Part shown: positions 1-12,220 of the stretch, piece after piece
Layout: each line of letters starts with the position of its first letter
Numbering within the stretch: position 1 is the stretch's first letter
NCBI GenBank assembly: GCA_963715055.1
Contig: CAVQRB010000005.1
Coordinates: 62,001-126,000 of the forward strand
Direction: 5' to 3'
DNA length: 64,000 nucleotides
Source of the DNA: CAVQRB01 sp963715055
Lineage (GTDB): Bacteria; Pseudomonadota; Alphaproteobacteria; Rhodobacterales; Rhodobacteraceae
Notes under the pieces: generated by a model
What the model saw: only the letters and a program-made list of their open reading frames with translations
Told to the model about the DNA's origin: nothing
Databases searched by the model: none
Position numbers and translations under genes: made by a program

Positions 1-3426
<3,426 letters not shown>

Positions 3427-3663
3427 ATCAGGTGTCACCTTTCAGATTTCTCACCGGACAAGGAGACCGTCGGGCCACGGCACCTCGCCCATACGAGACG
3501 ATACGTTTCGGTCTATTCACAGGCCCCGTCCCACCGACGCCCTCCCGACCATTGAACCGCATCTGGGAAAAGGCCTCGTCGCGAAGGCCCTTGCCAAGAC
3601 AGGTTGAGCCGGACCCGGGTCTCCCGGATCCAGCTCGATGTTGTGAACGGGGGCGTCGGATTT

Positions 3664-3696
3664 CGAAAAACCCGGCGATGCTCCGACCGGAGCATC
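3664..3696 (-). terminator. Terminator/attenuator-like hairpin between rplL and rpoB
   Basis: Read on the minus strand there is a perfect 8-bp stem GATGCTCC/GGAGCATC with a GGTC loop (3677-3696). It is followed by GCCGGG and then five T residues, the form of a Rho-independent terminator. It starts 16 nt after the rplL stop and more than 230 nt before the rpoB start. In E. coli an attenuator at this place lowers rpoBC transcription relative to rplJL, so partial termination is the likely role here; that role is inference. Confidence 0.7.
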
Positions 3697-3712
3697 CCCC
3701 GAGACATGCCAC

Positions 3713-4090
3713 TTAGGCCAGTTCGACTTCCGCGCCAGCTGCTTCCAGCTTCTTCTTGATGTCTTCGGCTTCGGCTTTGTCGACGCCTTCCTTGATCTTG
3801 CCGCCAGCTTCGACCAGGTCCTTGGCTTCTTTCAGGCCCAGACCGGTGATGCCGCGCACTTCCTTGATCACGTTGATTTTCGAGGCGCCTGCGTTTTTCA
3901 GGACGACGTCGAATTCGGTTTTTTCCTCTTCGGCGGCCGCACCTGCGTCGCCTGCGGGACCAGCCATCATCACTGCGCCGCCTGCTGCGGGCTCGATGCC
4001 GTACTCGTCCTTGAGGATGGTTTTCAGTTCTTGTGCTTCAAGCAGGGTCAGACCAACGATCTCTTCTGCCAGTTTTTTCAGATCAGCCAT
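3713..4090 (-). CDS. rplL: 50S ribosomal protein L7/L12
   Basis: Ribosomal stalk protein that recruits translational GTPases (EF-Tu, EF-G, IF2, RF3). It has 125 residues, the normal family length. The order is an N-terminal dimerisation helix pair (about 1-32), an Ala/Gly-rich hinge (about 36-53) and a C-terminal factor-binding domain (about 56-125) with the conserved KEVRGITGLGLKEAKDLVE stretch. It lies 75 nt after rplJ in the conserved rplJL-rpoB order, and is probably translated in excess over L10 as in other bacteria. Confidence 0.98.
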   Translation of the reverse strand: MADLKKLAEEIVGLTLLEAQELKTILKDEYGIEPAAGGAVMMAGPAGDAGAAAEEEKTEFDVVLKNAGASKINVIKEVRGITGLGLKEAKDLVEAGGKIKEGVDKAEAEDIKKKLEAAGAEVELA

Positions 4091-4165
4091 GTTTAGCTCT
4101 TTCCGTTAACGATATGTGTGTTCCAACGTCCGTGTTCAACCGGACGCCGATGTGACGTTCGTGCC

Positions 4166-4681
4166 TTATGCGGCCGCCTTGTCCTCGATCGTGGACAGGA
4201 TGGATGCGATATTGCTTGCAGGTGCGCCAATGGCCCCGGCAATGTTCGAAGCGGGTGCGCCGATGCAGCCGACGATGGAAGCGATGAGCTCCTCGCGCGA
4301 CGGCATTTTCGACACGGCTTCGACACCGGCCGGTGTCAGAGCGTTCTCCCCCATTGCGCCGCCGAGAATGATGAATTTGTCATTCCCCTTGGCGTAATCC
4401 TGAGCAACCTTGGCCGCAGCCACGGGATCCTCGGAATAGGTCAGAACGGTCATACCCGTCAGAAGGTCAGCGATGCTTGCGCATGGCTTGCCCTCAAGGG
4501 CGATCTTGGCGAGCCTGTTCTTGGCAACACGCACAGACCCGCCCGCGTCGCGTGCTTTCGCGCGCAGGTCCTGCATTTGCGACACTGTCATACCGGCGTA
4601 GTGGCTTACCACGACGACGCCAGAGCTTTCAAAGATCTGGCCGAGTTCCTCGACCAGCTGTTCTTTCTGGGCTCTATCCAC
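4166..4681 (-). CDS. rplJ: 50S ribosomal protein L10
   Basis: Base of the ribosomal stalk; binds 23S rRNA and the L7/L12 dimers. I chose the GTG at 4681, giving VDRAQKEQLVEELGQIFESS and 171 residues. This matches the start and length of the family and has a GGAG motif 7 nt upstream. The same frame continues upstream to 4783, but that extension (MARDPLLDPKRG) does not look like L10. The C-terminal helix region (from about residue 135) is Ala/Ile-rich with repeated GAPASNIA units, as expected for L7/L12 binding. Autoregulation through the leader by L10-L12 is known in other bacteria; here only a possible leader hairpin is visible. Confidence 0.96.
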   Translation of the reverse strand: MDRAQKEQLVEELGQIFESSGVVVVSHYAGMTVSQMQDLRAKARDAGGSVRVAKNRLAKIALEGKPCASIADLLTGMTVLTYSEDPVAAAKVAQDYAKGNDKFIILGGAMGENALTPAGVEAVSKMPSREELIASIVGCIGAPASNIAGAIGAPASNIASILSTIEDKAAA

Positions 4682-4902
4682 AGTTTCACTCCAAAATTGG
4701 GGGCCCCTTGGGACACCCCGGCTCAGTTTGGAGGTGCGATGTTCTGCACCCCGTTTCGGGTCCAATAGAGGGTCCCGAGCCAAAACCGCCCGAAGGCAGG
4801 AATTATCTCGTTTCCCATCTCAGGAAGGAATTATGCGAGGCAGATGCCCCTCACCCTCCGTCTCGGACAGAGAACAAGGCCAATGGTGCGGCCTTGCCCA
4901 TC

Positions 4903-4920
4903 TGGCGGGTCGCCCCGCCA
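4903..4920 (-). promoter_or_regulatory. GNRA-capped hairpin between rplA and rplJ (possible L10 leader element)
   Basis: On the minus strand this is TGGCGGG, GCGA, CCCGCCA: a perfect 7-bp stem with a GCGA (GNRA) tetraloop, 7 nt after the rplA stop. No T-run follows, so it is not a classical terminator. The 246 nt between rplA and the rplJ start is long for this otherwise compact cluster and could carry an L10-L12 autoregulatory leader or an RNA-processing site. Function is inferred only from place and shape. Confidence 0.4.
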
Positions 4921-4927
4921 AATTTCG

Positions 4928-5626
4928 TTATTCGGTGACGGCGTTGTCGACCGACACGGACACGCCCGGGCCCATGGTGGAGCTCAGCGCGATCTTCTTC
5001 ATGTAGGTGCCTTTGGCGCCCGACGGTTTGGCCTTGGACACGGCACCGACAAAGGCACGGATGTTCTCGACCAGCTTCTTCTCGTCGAAGGAGATTTTGC
5101 CGACGCCGGCGTGCACCACACCGCCCTTTTCCGCCTTGAACTGGACTTCGCCGCCCTTCGCCGCTTTCACGGCAGCGCCCACGTCCATGGTCACGGTGCC
5201 GACCTTCGGGTTCGGCATCAGGTTGCGGGGGCCGAGCACCTTGCCCAGACGGCCGACGATCGGCATCATGTCCGGCGTCGCAATGCAGCGATCGAACTCG
5301 ATCTTGCCGCCTTGCACGATTTCCATCAGGTCTTCGGCACCGACGATGTCCGCACCTGCGGCTGTGGCTTCATCAGCTTTTGCACCACGAGCGAACACCG
5401 CCACGCGCACGGTCTTGCCGGTGCCGTTGGGCAGGCCGACGACACCGCGGACCATCTGGTCTGCGTGACGCGGGTCGACGCCGAGGTTCATGGCAATCTC
5501 GATGGTCTCATCGAACTTCACGTTCGAGTTACCCTTGATCAGCGCCACCGCTTCCTCGACGCTCAGGTTTTCCTTGCCAGCGAAAGCCTCGCGCGCGGAA
5601 CGGGTTCTTTTACCAAGTTTTGCCAT
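4928..5626 (-). CDS. rplA: 50S ribosomal protein L1
   Basis: L1 protein of the mobile ribosomal stalk at the E site; in many bacteria it also represses its own rplKA mRNA. It has 232 residues, the standard length. The L1 signature is seen as GKVLGPRNLMPNPKVGTVT around residues 130-150, and the start is MAKLGKRTRSAREAFAGKE. It begins 1 nt after the rplK stop (stop 5628, start 5626), so the two are almost certainly cotranscribed and translationally coupled. Confidence 0.98.
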   Translation of the reverse strand: MAKLGKRTRSAREAFAGKENLSVEEAVALIKGNSNVKFDETIEIAMNLGVDPRHADQMVRGVVGLPNGTGKTVRVAVFARGAKADEATAAGADIVGAEDLMEIVQGGKIEFDRCIATPDMMPIVGRLGKVLGPRNLMPNPKVGTVTMDVGAAVKAAKGGEVQFKAEKGGVVHAGVGKISFDEKKLVENIRAFVGAVSKAKPSGAKGTYMKKIALSSTMGPGVSVSVDNAVTE

Positions 5627-5627
5627 C

Positions 5628-6053
5628 TTACTTCACCTCGATGCCCATGGAGCGGGCAGAGCCCATGATGATCTTCATCGCCGCTTCCACGGAATTGGCG
5701 TTCAGATCCTTCATCTTCGCTTCCGCGATCTCGCGCAGCTGCTTCTGCGTCACAGTGCCGACCGTTTCACGGCTCGGCAGTTTCGCACCGGACTTCAGCT
5801 TGGCGGCCTTCTTGAGGTAATAGGACGCAGGCGGCGTCTTGATTTCCATCGTGAAGGACTTGTCCTGGTAATAGGTGATCACGGTCGGGCACGGCGCACC
5901 GGGCTCCAAATCCGCCGTCTTGGCGTTGAATGCCTTGCAGAATTCCATGATGTTGATGCCACGCTGACCAAGCGCCGGGCCCACGGGGGGGGACGGGTTC
6001 GCTTGCCCTGCCTTGACTTGCAGCTTCATGCTGCCGATAAGTTTCTTGGCCAT
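5628..6053 (-). CDS. rplK: 50S ribosomal protein L11
   Basis: L11 of the GTPase-associated centre, binding 23S rRNA with L10 and being the thiopeptide target region. It has 141 residues, starting MAKKLIGSMKLQVKAGQANP. The conserved proline-rich N-terminal linker PVGPALGQRGINIMEFCKAF (about 22-41) and the C-terminal rRNA-binding domain ending GSARSMGIEV are both present. The gene is 135 nt downstream of nusG, with a hairpin between them. Confidence 0.98.
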   Translation of the reverse strand: MAKKLIGSMKLQVKAGQANPSPPVGPALGQRGINIMEFCKAFNAKTADLEPGAPCPTVITYYQDKSFTMEIKTPPASYYLKKAAKLKSGAKLPSRETVGTVTQKQLREIAEAKMKDLNANSVEAAMKIIMGSARSMGIEVK

Positions 6054-6155
6054 TGGCCTTCTCCTTTTCCAACCCCTGCCCCGGCGCGCCGGTTCGGGTC
6101 ATGTTGCCGTGGTCCGGTCCGGATGCCGCGGCACCCTCACCTCCCACGATTTACT

Positions 6156-6181
6156 GTCATGCATCGCAAGCGACGCATGAC
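6156..6181 (-). promoter_or_regulatory. Long inverted repeat between nusG and rplK
   Basis: The arms GTCATGCATCGC and GCGACGCATGAC can pair at 11 of 12 positions with one A.C mismatch and a tiny loop. It lies 7 nt after the nusG stop, about 100 nt upstream of rplK. There is no T-run on either side. It may be a processing site or part of an rplK leader; nothing in the sequence decides which. Confidence 0.4.
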
Positions 6182-6188
6182 CCGCACG

Positions 6189-6722
6189 TCAGGCCTGCTT
6201 GTTGACCTGCGTGAATTCCAGTTCGACCGGGGTTTGCCGGCCAAAGATCGAAACAGACACCTTCAGGCGCTGGTTCTCTTCGTCCACTTCCTCGATCATG
6301 CCGTCGAAATCCTCGAACGGACCGTCGGCAACCTTGACCTTCTCGCCAATCTCGAAGTGGATCAGCGTGCGCGGTGCATCCTCGCCTTCCTGAACCCGGT
6401 TCAGGATCGCATTCACTTCAGCATCGCGCATCGGCATAGGGCGCCCTTGCGGCCCCAGAAACCCCGTGACCCGGTTGATCGAGTTGATCAGGTGATAGCC
6501 GCCGTCGGACATTTCCATGTGCACCAGCACATAGCCGGGCATGAAACGCCGCTCCGTCGTCACCTTCTTGCCGCGCCGCACCTCGATCACTTCCTCGGTC
6601 GGCACCAGCACTTCATCGATCTGATCTTCCAGGCCCTGCTCGGCCACGGACGTACGGATTTGTTCCGCGATCTTCTTTTCGAAGTTCGACAGGACACTGA
6701 CCGAATACCACCGTTTTGCCAT
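6189..6722 (-). CDS. nusG: Transcription termination/antitermination factor NusG
   Basis: NusG/Spt5 factor that binds RNA polymerase and couples it to Rho or to the leading ribosome. I start at 6722 (MAKRWYSVSVLSNFEKKIAE, 177 residues), because the in-frame extension to 6746 has no family likeness. The NGN domain occupies about 1-115, with PGYVLVHM and VTGFLGP. The C-terminal KOW domain (about 125-177) carries KVKVADGPFEDFDGMIEEVD. The order secE-nusG-rplK is the conserved arrangement. Confidence 0.97.
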   Translation of the reverse strand: MAKRWYSVSVLSNFEKKIAEQIRTSVAEQGLEDQIDEVLVPTEEVIEVRRGKKVTTERRFMPGYVLVHMEMSDGGYHLINSINRVTGFLGPQGRPMPMRDAEVNAILNRVQEGEDAPRTLIHFEIGEKVKVADGPFEDFDGMIEEVDEENQRLKVSVSIFGRQTPVELEFTQVNKQA

Positions 6723-6930
6723 CTGATCCTTGGTCCCTGTCTTCACCGGGCACCTGCTCTGCGCCCGTCAATCCACGTTATTTCAGGCACTTAGGCCAGC
6801 ATCGCCGAACAAAAAATCGGCGCGCAACTCGAATCGCCGCACGCCCCCGTTCAGGTCAGGAGTGCGGCATACTCCGCAAGCTCCAATGATTCAAGGGGGG
6901 TCGGCCGATTTTCCGCCAGCCGGCGCGAGG

Positions 6931-7128
6931 TCACCCGAAGAAGTTCAGGACCGCCTGAAGACCGCCGCGGATCGCAAGATCCACCAGCGAAAAGAAGATC
7001 GCCGTCAGGGCGGCCAGGATGAACACCATCACCGTGGTGAGCATCACCTCGCGGCGCGTCGGCCAGACGACCTTGGCCACCTCAGCGCGCACCTGCTGAA
7101 TGAACTGAAGCGGATTCATCGTGGCCAT
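6931..7128 (-). CDS. secE: Preprotein translocase subunit SecE
   Basis: Small essential clamp subunit of the SecYEG channel in the inner membrane. The 65-residue, single-span form is typical of alphaproteobacteria. A cytoplasmic amphipathic helix with FIQQVRAEVAKVVWPTRREV comes first, then one transmembrane segment at about 30-52 (VMVFILAALTAIFFSLVDLA). The motif KVVWPTRREV is diagnostic. A GGAAG stretch 7 nt upstream supports the start at 7128, though the methionine at codon 4 is possible. It lies 208 nt upstream of nusG. Confidence 0.96.
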   Translation of the reverse strand: MATMNPLQFIQQVRAEVAKVVWPTRREVMLTTVMVFILAALTAIFFSLVDLAIRGGLQAVLNFFG

Positions 7129-7191
7129 GGATTATCTTCCCCTGCGCTGCGTCATGGGCACATAACCGGGCGTCCTGGAGATTTCAAGTGA

Positions 7192-7881
7192 TCAATCTCG
7201 CCCGTGCAGCACAGCTTGCCGCTGGTCCTGTTCGCGCCCCAAGCGGTTCAGGCGGTCCGTGAGCACGGCATCATGGCGCCTCTCCGCCAGCACGAGCGCT
7301 CGGACATCCGGGCTGCGCAACGTGTCGGCGAGACGATCAGGCAAATAGGCGACCCATCGATCCCATCGCCTTGCGGCAAGGCGGGCACGCACCCTGAGAC
7401 GCCGCCCCCCCGCGGGATTGATCCGCGCATAGCGCCCGTGCAGCGAAACGGCGCCCAGCCAGAAGCGGTCTTCCCCGACGATCAGGTAGAGCGCCAGCAG
7501 GAAGATCGCCGCCACGACAGCCCACCCGATCACAGCCACCGGATAGAGCAGCAAGAGCAGAAGCATGCTCGTCGCAATGACTGTCCTGGCTCTGGGGCGG
7601 TAGGCTTTGATGCTGCCCGGCAGCCGCGTAAGGAGTTCTGCGATTTGCCCGGTCTGCCGCTCGGTCTTCCCGGCTTCCATGGGAGCCGGCGCCGGAGCGC
7701 ACCGCGCGGGCGCGGAATGTGCCTCGGTAGGTCGCTGCCGCAGGGCCTTGGGCGGATCGCTGCGATCTTCGGGCGGCGCGTCGTCTGTGGGATCATCGTT
7801 CAGCGCGATCAACTGCCGTATCGCCATGAGGTCGGCATCGTCGCTGGAAACGGCCAGATCGCCTCGCCCTGCATCACTCAT
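7192..7881 (-). CDS. Predicted inner-membrane protein of unknown function between tRNA-Trp and secE
   Basis: A 229-residue protein I do not recognise. The first 90 or so residues are polar, acidic then proline-rich, with no signal peptide. Two adjacent hydrophobic segments follow at about 105-145 (SMLLLLLLYPVAVIGWAVVA and IFLLALYLIVGEDRFWLG). The C-terminal third is very basic, rich in Arg, and probably cytoplasmic. It sits on the coding strand of the secE cluster, 63 nt upstream of secE. In most relatives tRNA-Trp is directly followed by secE, so this looks like an insertion in a conserved block. The base composition matches its neighbours. That it is coding is likely; its function is unknown. 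Confidence 0.65.
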   Translation of the reverse strand: MSDAGRGDLAVSSDDADLMAIRQLIALNDDPTDDAPPEDRSDPPKALRQRPTEAHSAPARCAPAPAPMEAGKTERQTGQIAELLTRLPGSIKAYRPRARTVIATSMLLLLLLYPVAVIGWAVVAAIFLLALYLIVGEDRFWLGAVSLHGRYARINPAGGRRLRVRARLAARRWDRWVAYLPDRLADTLRSPDVRALVLAERRHDAVLTDRLNRLGREQDQRQAVLHGRD

Positions 7882-8009
7882 GACAGGCCCTCATGCACGT
7901 CTTTGCGGTTGCGTTTAAAGGCGATTCTAGGGGGAGAATGGGACAATCCGGAGGCGGAAACATGGCGTTCCCGTGTCACGAGAATACGTAGCTTAGTTCT
8001 TCCGAAGGC

Positions 8010-8085
8010 TGGCAGGGGCTGAGGGACTCGAACCCACGACCCTCGGTTTTGGAGACCGATGCTCTACCGACTGAGCTAAACCCCT
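8010..8085 (-). tRNA. trpT: tRNA-Trp (CCA anticodon)
   Basis: Complete cloverleaf on the minus strand: acceptor AGGGGTT pairs with AGCCCCT. The D arm has AGCTCAGTCGGTAGAGC, the anticodon loop is CTCCAAA with anticodon CCA, and the T arm contains GGTTCGAGTCC. The 3' CCA is encoded (8010-8012), giving 76 nt. A tRNA-Trp between tuf and secE is the standard arrangement in proteobacteria. Confidence 0.97.
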
Positions 8086-8097
8086 ATGCCGGCCTTC

Positions 8098-8126
8098 GGC
8101 GTAGTCGGAATTGGCCAGAGGTTCAA
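8098..8126 (-). promoter_or_regulatory. Putative promoter of tRNA-Trp
   Basis: On the minus strand there is TTGAAC (8121-8126), a 17-nt spacer, and TACGCC (8098-8103), 12 nt before the mature tRNA 5' end. The -35 box is good and the -10 is weak, which is common for Rhodobacterales housekeeping promoters. Spacing to a tRNA start is plausible. No experiment supports it. Confidence 0.4.
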
Positions 8127-8498
8127 GAGGGATCGAAAGGTCAAAGCGCAAAATCGGGCCTGTAAACAGGTCTTGATCCCGACCCAGATGCGAAAGTGCG
8201 ACGCCAATGCCTGGCGTGCAACGCGATAGACAAGTCGAGGGGCGGCGCGATTGGCGCATACAACCGGCCGCTTGTGCAAGCGATCCGCGGCAGGCGGCAG
8301 CGTCCAAAAGTGAGATAAGCGGAATTATTTTCACCTTTGTGAACTGCTTCACTGACCGGAGCGCGCGACTCTAGGCAGGGTGGGATCAGAGCACAGAAGG
8401 ACCGACCTTCTGGCTCGAGAATTGCAACAGACCGCGCCGCATCATCAGTTTCGGGCTCAACAGTCTCCGGCCCGTACCATTCACCGAAAGGACAAGTC
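8127..8498. other. Intergenic stretch with no supported gene
   Basis: About 370 nt upstream of tRNA-Trp (minus) and of the small lipoprotein gene (plus). Open frames on the minus strand here (for example 8141-8563) show no family likeness or ribosome-binding site, and I regard them as chance. The stretch presumably holds the outward-facing promoters of both flanking genes. Confidence 0.5.
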
Positions 8499-8645
8499 AT
8501 GACCACGAAATCCATTATCTCCCTGATCGCCGGTGCCCTCTTTCTGGCAGCCTGCGCCGACACGGGAACCTACCCGATCACGCGCATGGCGGTGACGCCG
8601 GGTGATCCGGTGCAGTCGATGACAACACCGAGCCTGCCGCGCTGA
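8499..8645 (+). CDS. Small predicted lipoprotein (48 aa)
   Basis: A 48-codon gene. The ATG at 8499 is preceded by GAAAGGAC (AAGGA about 6 nt upstream). The product begins MTTKSIISLIAGALFLAACA: a basic start, a hydrophobic core and a lipobox LAAC with Cys19, so a lipid-anchored periplasmic product of about 30 residues is predicted. The mature part (ADTGTYPITRMAVTPGDPVQ) has no recognisable domain. It stands alone, convergent with tuf, and ends 57 nt before the tuf terminator. Confidence 0.7.
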   Translation: MTTKSIISLIAGALFLAACADTGTYPITRMAVTPGDPVQSMTTPSLPR

Positions 8646-8702
8646 AGCTTTGCCATCGGCGCCAAGCACGACGCCGCCATTTCAGGCAGTCATTTTAGCA
8701 CG

Positions 8703-8731
8703 AAAAAAGGCCGCTGGTTGATCCAGCGGCC
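8703..8731 (-). terminator. Rho-independent terminator of tuf
   Basis: On the minus strand a perfect 9-bp stem GGCCGCTGG/CCAGCGGCC with a 5-nt loop is followed by six T residues (8703-8708). It lies about 50 nt after the tuf stop. On the plus strand the same hairpin is followed by a weaker TCATTTTG, so it may also stop transcripts from the small lipoprotein gene. Confidence 0.9.
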
Positions 8732-8779
8732 TCATTTTGTTCCAGCCCCCCGCCTGTGGGGAGGCTGGTCTTGTCTGGT

Positions 8780-9955
<1,176 letters not shown>

Positions 9956-10014
9956 GGTGGAGGCGCCCTTTGTTCATATGGGGTCGCGGTGACCCGGTTC
10001 TTTACATGGGCGGC

Positions 10015-10043
10015 GATGTATTGCCATACGTCCGGAAAATCAA
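10015..10043 (-). promoter_or_regulatory. Putative tuf promoter
   Basis: On the minus strand there is TTGATT (10038-10043), a 17-nt spacer and TACATC (10015-10020), 59 nt upstream of the tuf ATG. The spacing is ideal and both boxes are near-consensus for sigma-70 of this group. The upstream lipoprotein gene ends only 20 nt further up, so tuf probably has its own promoter. Confidence 0.4.
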
Positions 10044-10062
10044 GCGCCTCCTGCGCGCACCG

Positions 10063-10683
10063 TCACTGGGCCGGTGCAAGCAGGTCTGTGGCGGCAAGCG
10101 CCACGTTTTCCGGTGCCGCCGCGTCGGCTTCCGGCGGGACGAATGCTGGATCGAACCAGCCATCGGTGCGGTTCTTCTCCACGAGGAAATCCTCGATCGC
10201 CTGCGCCGCATTGGCGGAGAGAAGCTGCACCTGGGTTTCGGCGGATTGCGTCCAGCCCGATCCGATCAGGCTGTTGCCATCCAGCGTCTCGAAAATCGTC
10301 AACTGTTCGGGCGGTGTGTTGAGCTTGATGCCCTTGGCGTCGTCCCAGACCGTCACCCGGATGATCATCGCCGATTTCGGCGCCGCAACAACCGGGATAC
10401 CGGCGCGCGCGATAATATAGCCTTCGATGCTGACACCGAGATGGTAGTCCTTCTCGCCGTCGTATCGACCAAAGCGCTGCGCGATCGCCTCCTGCAATGA
10501 TGCCGCCAACTCATCCTTGGAGACGTCGCGCCCGATGGCGGCGGTCTGCGCCTTGGGTGCGACCACGATATTGTGACCGAGACTGAAGTCCCCCAGGGGC
10601 ACTGGAGCGTCTTTCAGATCTGTGGCACCCGTGCAGGCGGACAGGAGGGCGAACCCGAAAACGATCACCGCAGAGCGGAGCAT
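10063..10683 (-). CDS. Predicted lipoprotein of unknown function
   Basis: A 206-residue exported lipoprotein. I start at 10683, giving MLRSAVIVFGFALLSACTG with lipobox LLSAC and Cys17. The upstream in-frame extension to 10743 is polar and would bury the signal peptide. The mature protein has a mixed alpha/beta pattern (GDFSLGHNIVVAPK, FGRYDGEKDYHLGVSIEGYI, AMIIRVTVWDDAKGIKLN), suggesting a periplasmic domain. I cannot name the family with certainty. It is transcribed toward tuf and diverges from the P450 gene, sharing a 144-bp gap. Confidence 0.75.
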   Translation of the reverse strand: MLRSAVIVFGFALLSACTGATDLKDAPVPLGDFSLGHNIVVAPKAQTAAIGRDVSKDELAASLQEAIAQRFGRYDGEKDYHLGVSIEGYIIARAGIPVVAAPKSAMIIRVTVWDDAKGIKLNTPPEQLTIFETLDGNSLIGSGWTQSAETQVQLLSANAAQAIEDFLVEKNRTDGWFDPAFVPPEADAAAPENVALAATDLLAPAQ

Positions 10684-10827
10684 ACTGCTTTCCTCATCTC
10701 TTTTCTTGTCAGACTGACTAGCCCAATGACAGGCCCCGCGCAATCCGCCCAGGCGCGCGATGAGACAAGCTGTCCCTTGGAGCGGCGGCGGGCCGCTCTA
10801 GATTTCCTGTCGAGGAGTCAAAGTGCC

Positions 10828-12198
10828 ATGTCCACCGATCAGATCGAACGACCCGATGCGCTACCCGTGCGCGTGCCGCTCGTGCAAGTGGAAACGGGAT
10901 TGCTCAAGAGCTGGCAGATGATGCGCGAGAACGTGCTCAGCATCATTCCAGAGGTCGCGACACGGGAAAAGATCGTCTCCGGCAGGACCGGCAAACGGTG
11001 GCACATGATCATGGATCCGGCCACGATCCGGCATGTGCTGCTCGACCGGCTCGAGGATTACCCGAAGTCGGACGTGACGAAGAACCTGCTGCGCCCGGCG
11101 ATCGGCGAGTCGCTCTTCATCGCGGAAGGCGCGCATTGGCGCTGGCAACGGCGCACGGCAGCGCCCGCGTTTTCGCATCGCAATGTGCTGGGCCTTGCGC
11201 CGGTGATGACGGCGGCGGCGGAGCGTTCGGCATCAAGGATCGCGCAGGCGGGTCCAAGGGCCGTCAACCTCCTTGACGAGATGATCACCACGACCTTCGA
11301 CGTGATCGCGGAGGTGACCTTCTCCGGCGATGGCAGTTTCGACCGTGATGCCGTGCACCGGGCTATTGAGGCCTACATCGATGAGGCGGGCAAGATTTCG
11401 CTGCTCGATGTGCTCGGCGTGCCGGACTGGGTGCCGCGCCCCGGCCGGGTCATGAGCCTGCAGGCGATGAGCGGCATGAAGGAAGCCGCAGATGCCGCGA
11501 TCGAGGCCCGTGCAAGGCAAGGCCCGGGCACTCTACCGGACCTTCTCGATCTCTTGCTGGCGGGTGAAGATCCGAAGTCGGGCCGTCGTATGGACACAGG
11601 CGAATTACGCGACAACCTGCTGACCTTCATCGTTGCAGGCCACGAAACCACAGCGCTCACGCTCGCCTGGTCGCTCTACCTCTGTGCCTTCGACCAAGGC
11701 GTTCAGGAGCGGGCACGAGAGGAAGCGCAGCAGGTGCTGCCGGGACGTGCTGCCACGGGCGAGGACGTGGTGCGGCTGCCTTACCTGCGGCAGATCGTGG
11801 AGGAAGCGCTGCGGCTTTATCCGCCCGCGGGCATCGTGTCGCGGACCGCGCAGAAGGCGGATGTTCTCTGCGATACTGACGTGCGTCCAGGCGATACGGT
11901 GATGATCCCGATCTACGCGCTGGGGCGGCACCGTGCGCTCTGGCGAGATCCGGACAGTTTCGATCCGGACCGTTTCGAGGATCGGAAGGCGATCGACCGC
12001 TATGCTTACCTGCCCTTCGGCGACGGGCCGCGCATTTGCATCGGCGCGTCCTTCGCCCTGCAGGAGGCGGTGATCATCCTCGCAACGCTTCTCTCCCGGT
12101 TTCGGTTCACCCCGGTCAGGGGGCGCGATCCGAAACCGGTGATGATCATCACCCTGCGCCCTCAGGGCGGTGTCTGGTTGCAGGCCGAAGAACTGTAG
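10828..12198 (+). CDS. Cytochrome P450
   Basis: Heme-thiolate monooxygenase of 456 residues. The I-helix oxygen-activation motif AGHETTA is near residue 270, the K-helix ExxR is seen in EEALRLYPP near 325, and the heme loop FGDGPRICIGA carries the axial Cys near 402. I start at the ATG at 10828 (MSTDQIERPDALPVRVPLVQ), 15 nt after GAGGAG; the frame extends upstream to 10573 without likeness to P450s. No ferredoxin or ferredoxin reductase gene is adjacent, so it must borrow redox partners from elsewhere. The substrate cannot be told. It converges on parC with only 22 nt between stops. Confidence 0.93.
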   Translation: MSTDQIERPDALPVRVPLVQVETGLLKSWQMMRENVLSIIPEVATREKIVSGRTGKRWHMIMDPATIRHVLLDRLEDYPKSDVTKNLLRPAIGESLFIAEGAHWRWQRRTAAPAFSHRNVLGLAPVMTAAAERSASRIAQAGPRAVNLLDEMITTTFDVIAEVTFSGDGSFDRDAVHRAIEAYIDEAGKISLLDVLGVPDWVPRPGRVMSLQAMSGMKEAADAAIEARARQGPGTLPDLLDLLLAGEDPKSGRRMDTGELRDNLLTFIVAGHETTALTLAWSLYLCAFDQGVQERAREEAQQVLPGRAATGEDVVRLPYLRQIVEEALRLYPPAGIVSRTAQKADVLCDTDVRPGDTVMIPIYALGRHRALWRDPDSFDPDRFEDRKAIDRYAYLPFGDGPRICIGASFALQEAVIILATLLSRFRFTPVRGRDPKPVMIITLRPQGGVWLQAEEL

Positions 12199-12220
12199 CC
12201 TCGACGCAGGCGCGACGCGA

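Noticed and set aside
8141..8563. 140-codon minus-strand open frame
   Set aside because: Overlaps the small lipoprotein gene and the tRNA-Trp promoter region; no domain or conserved start.
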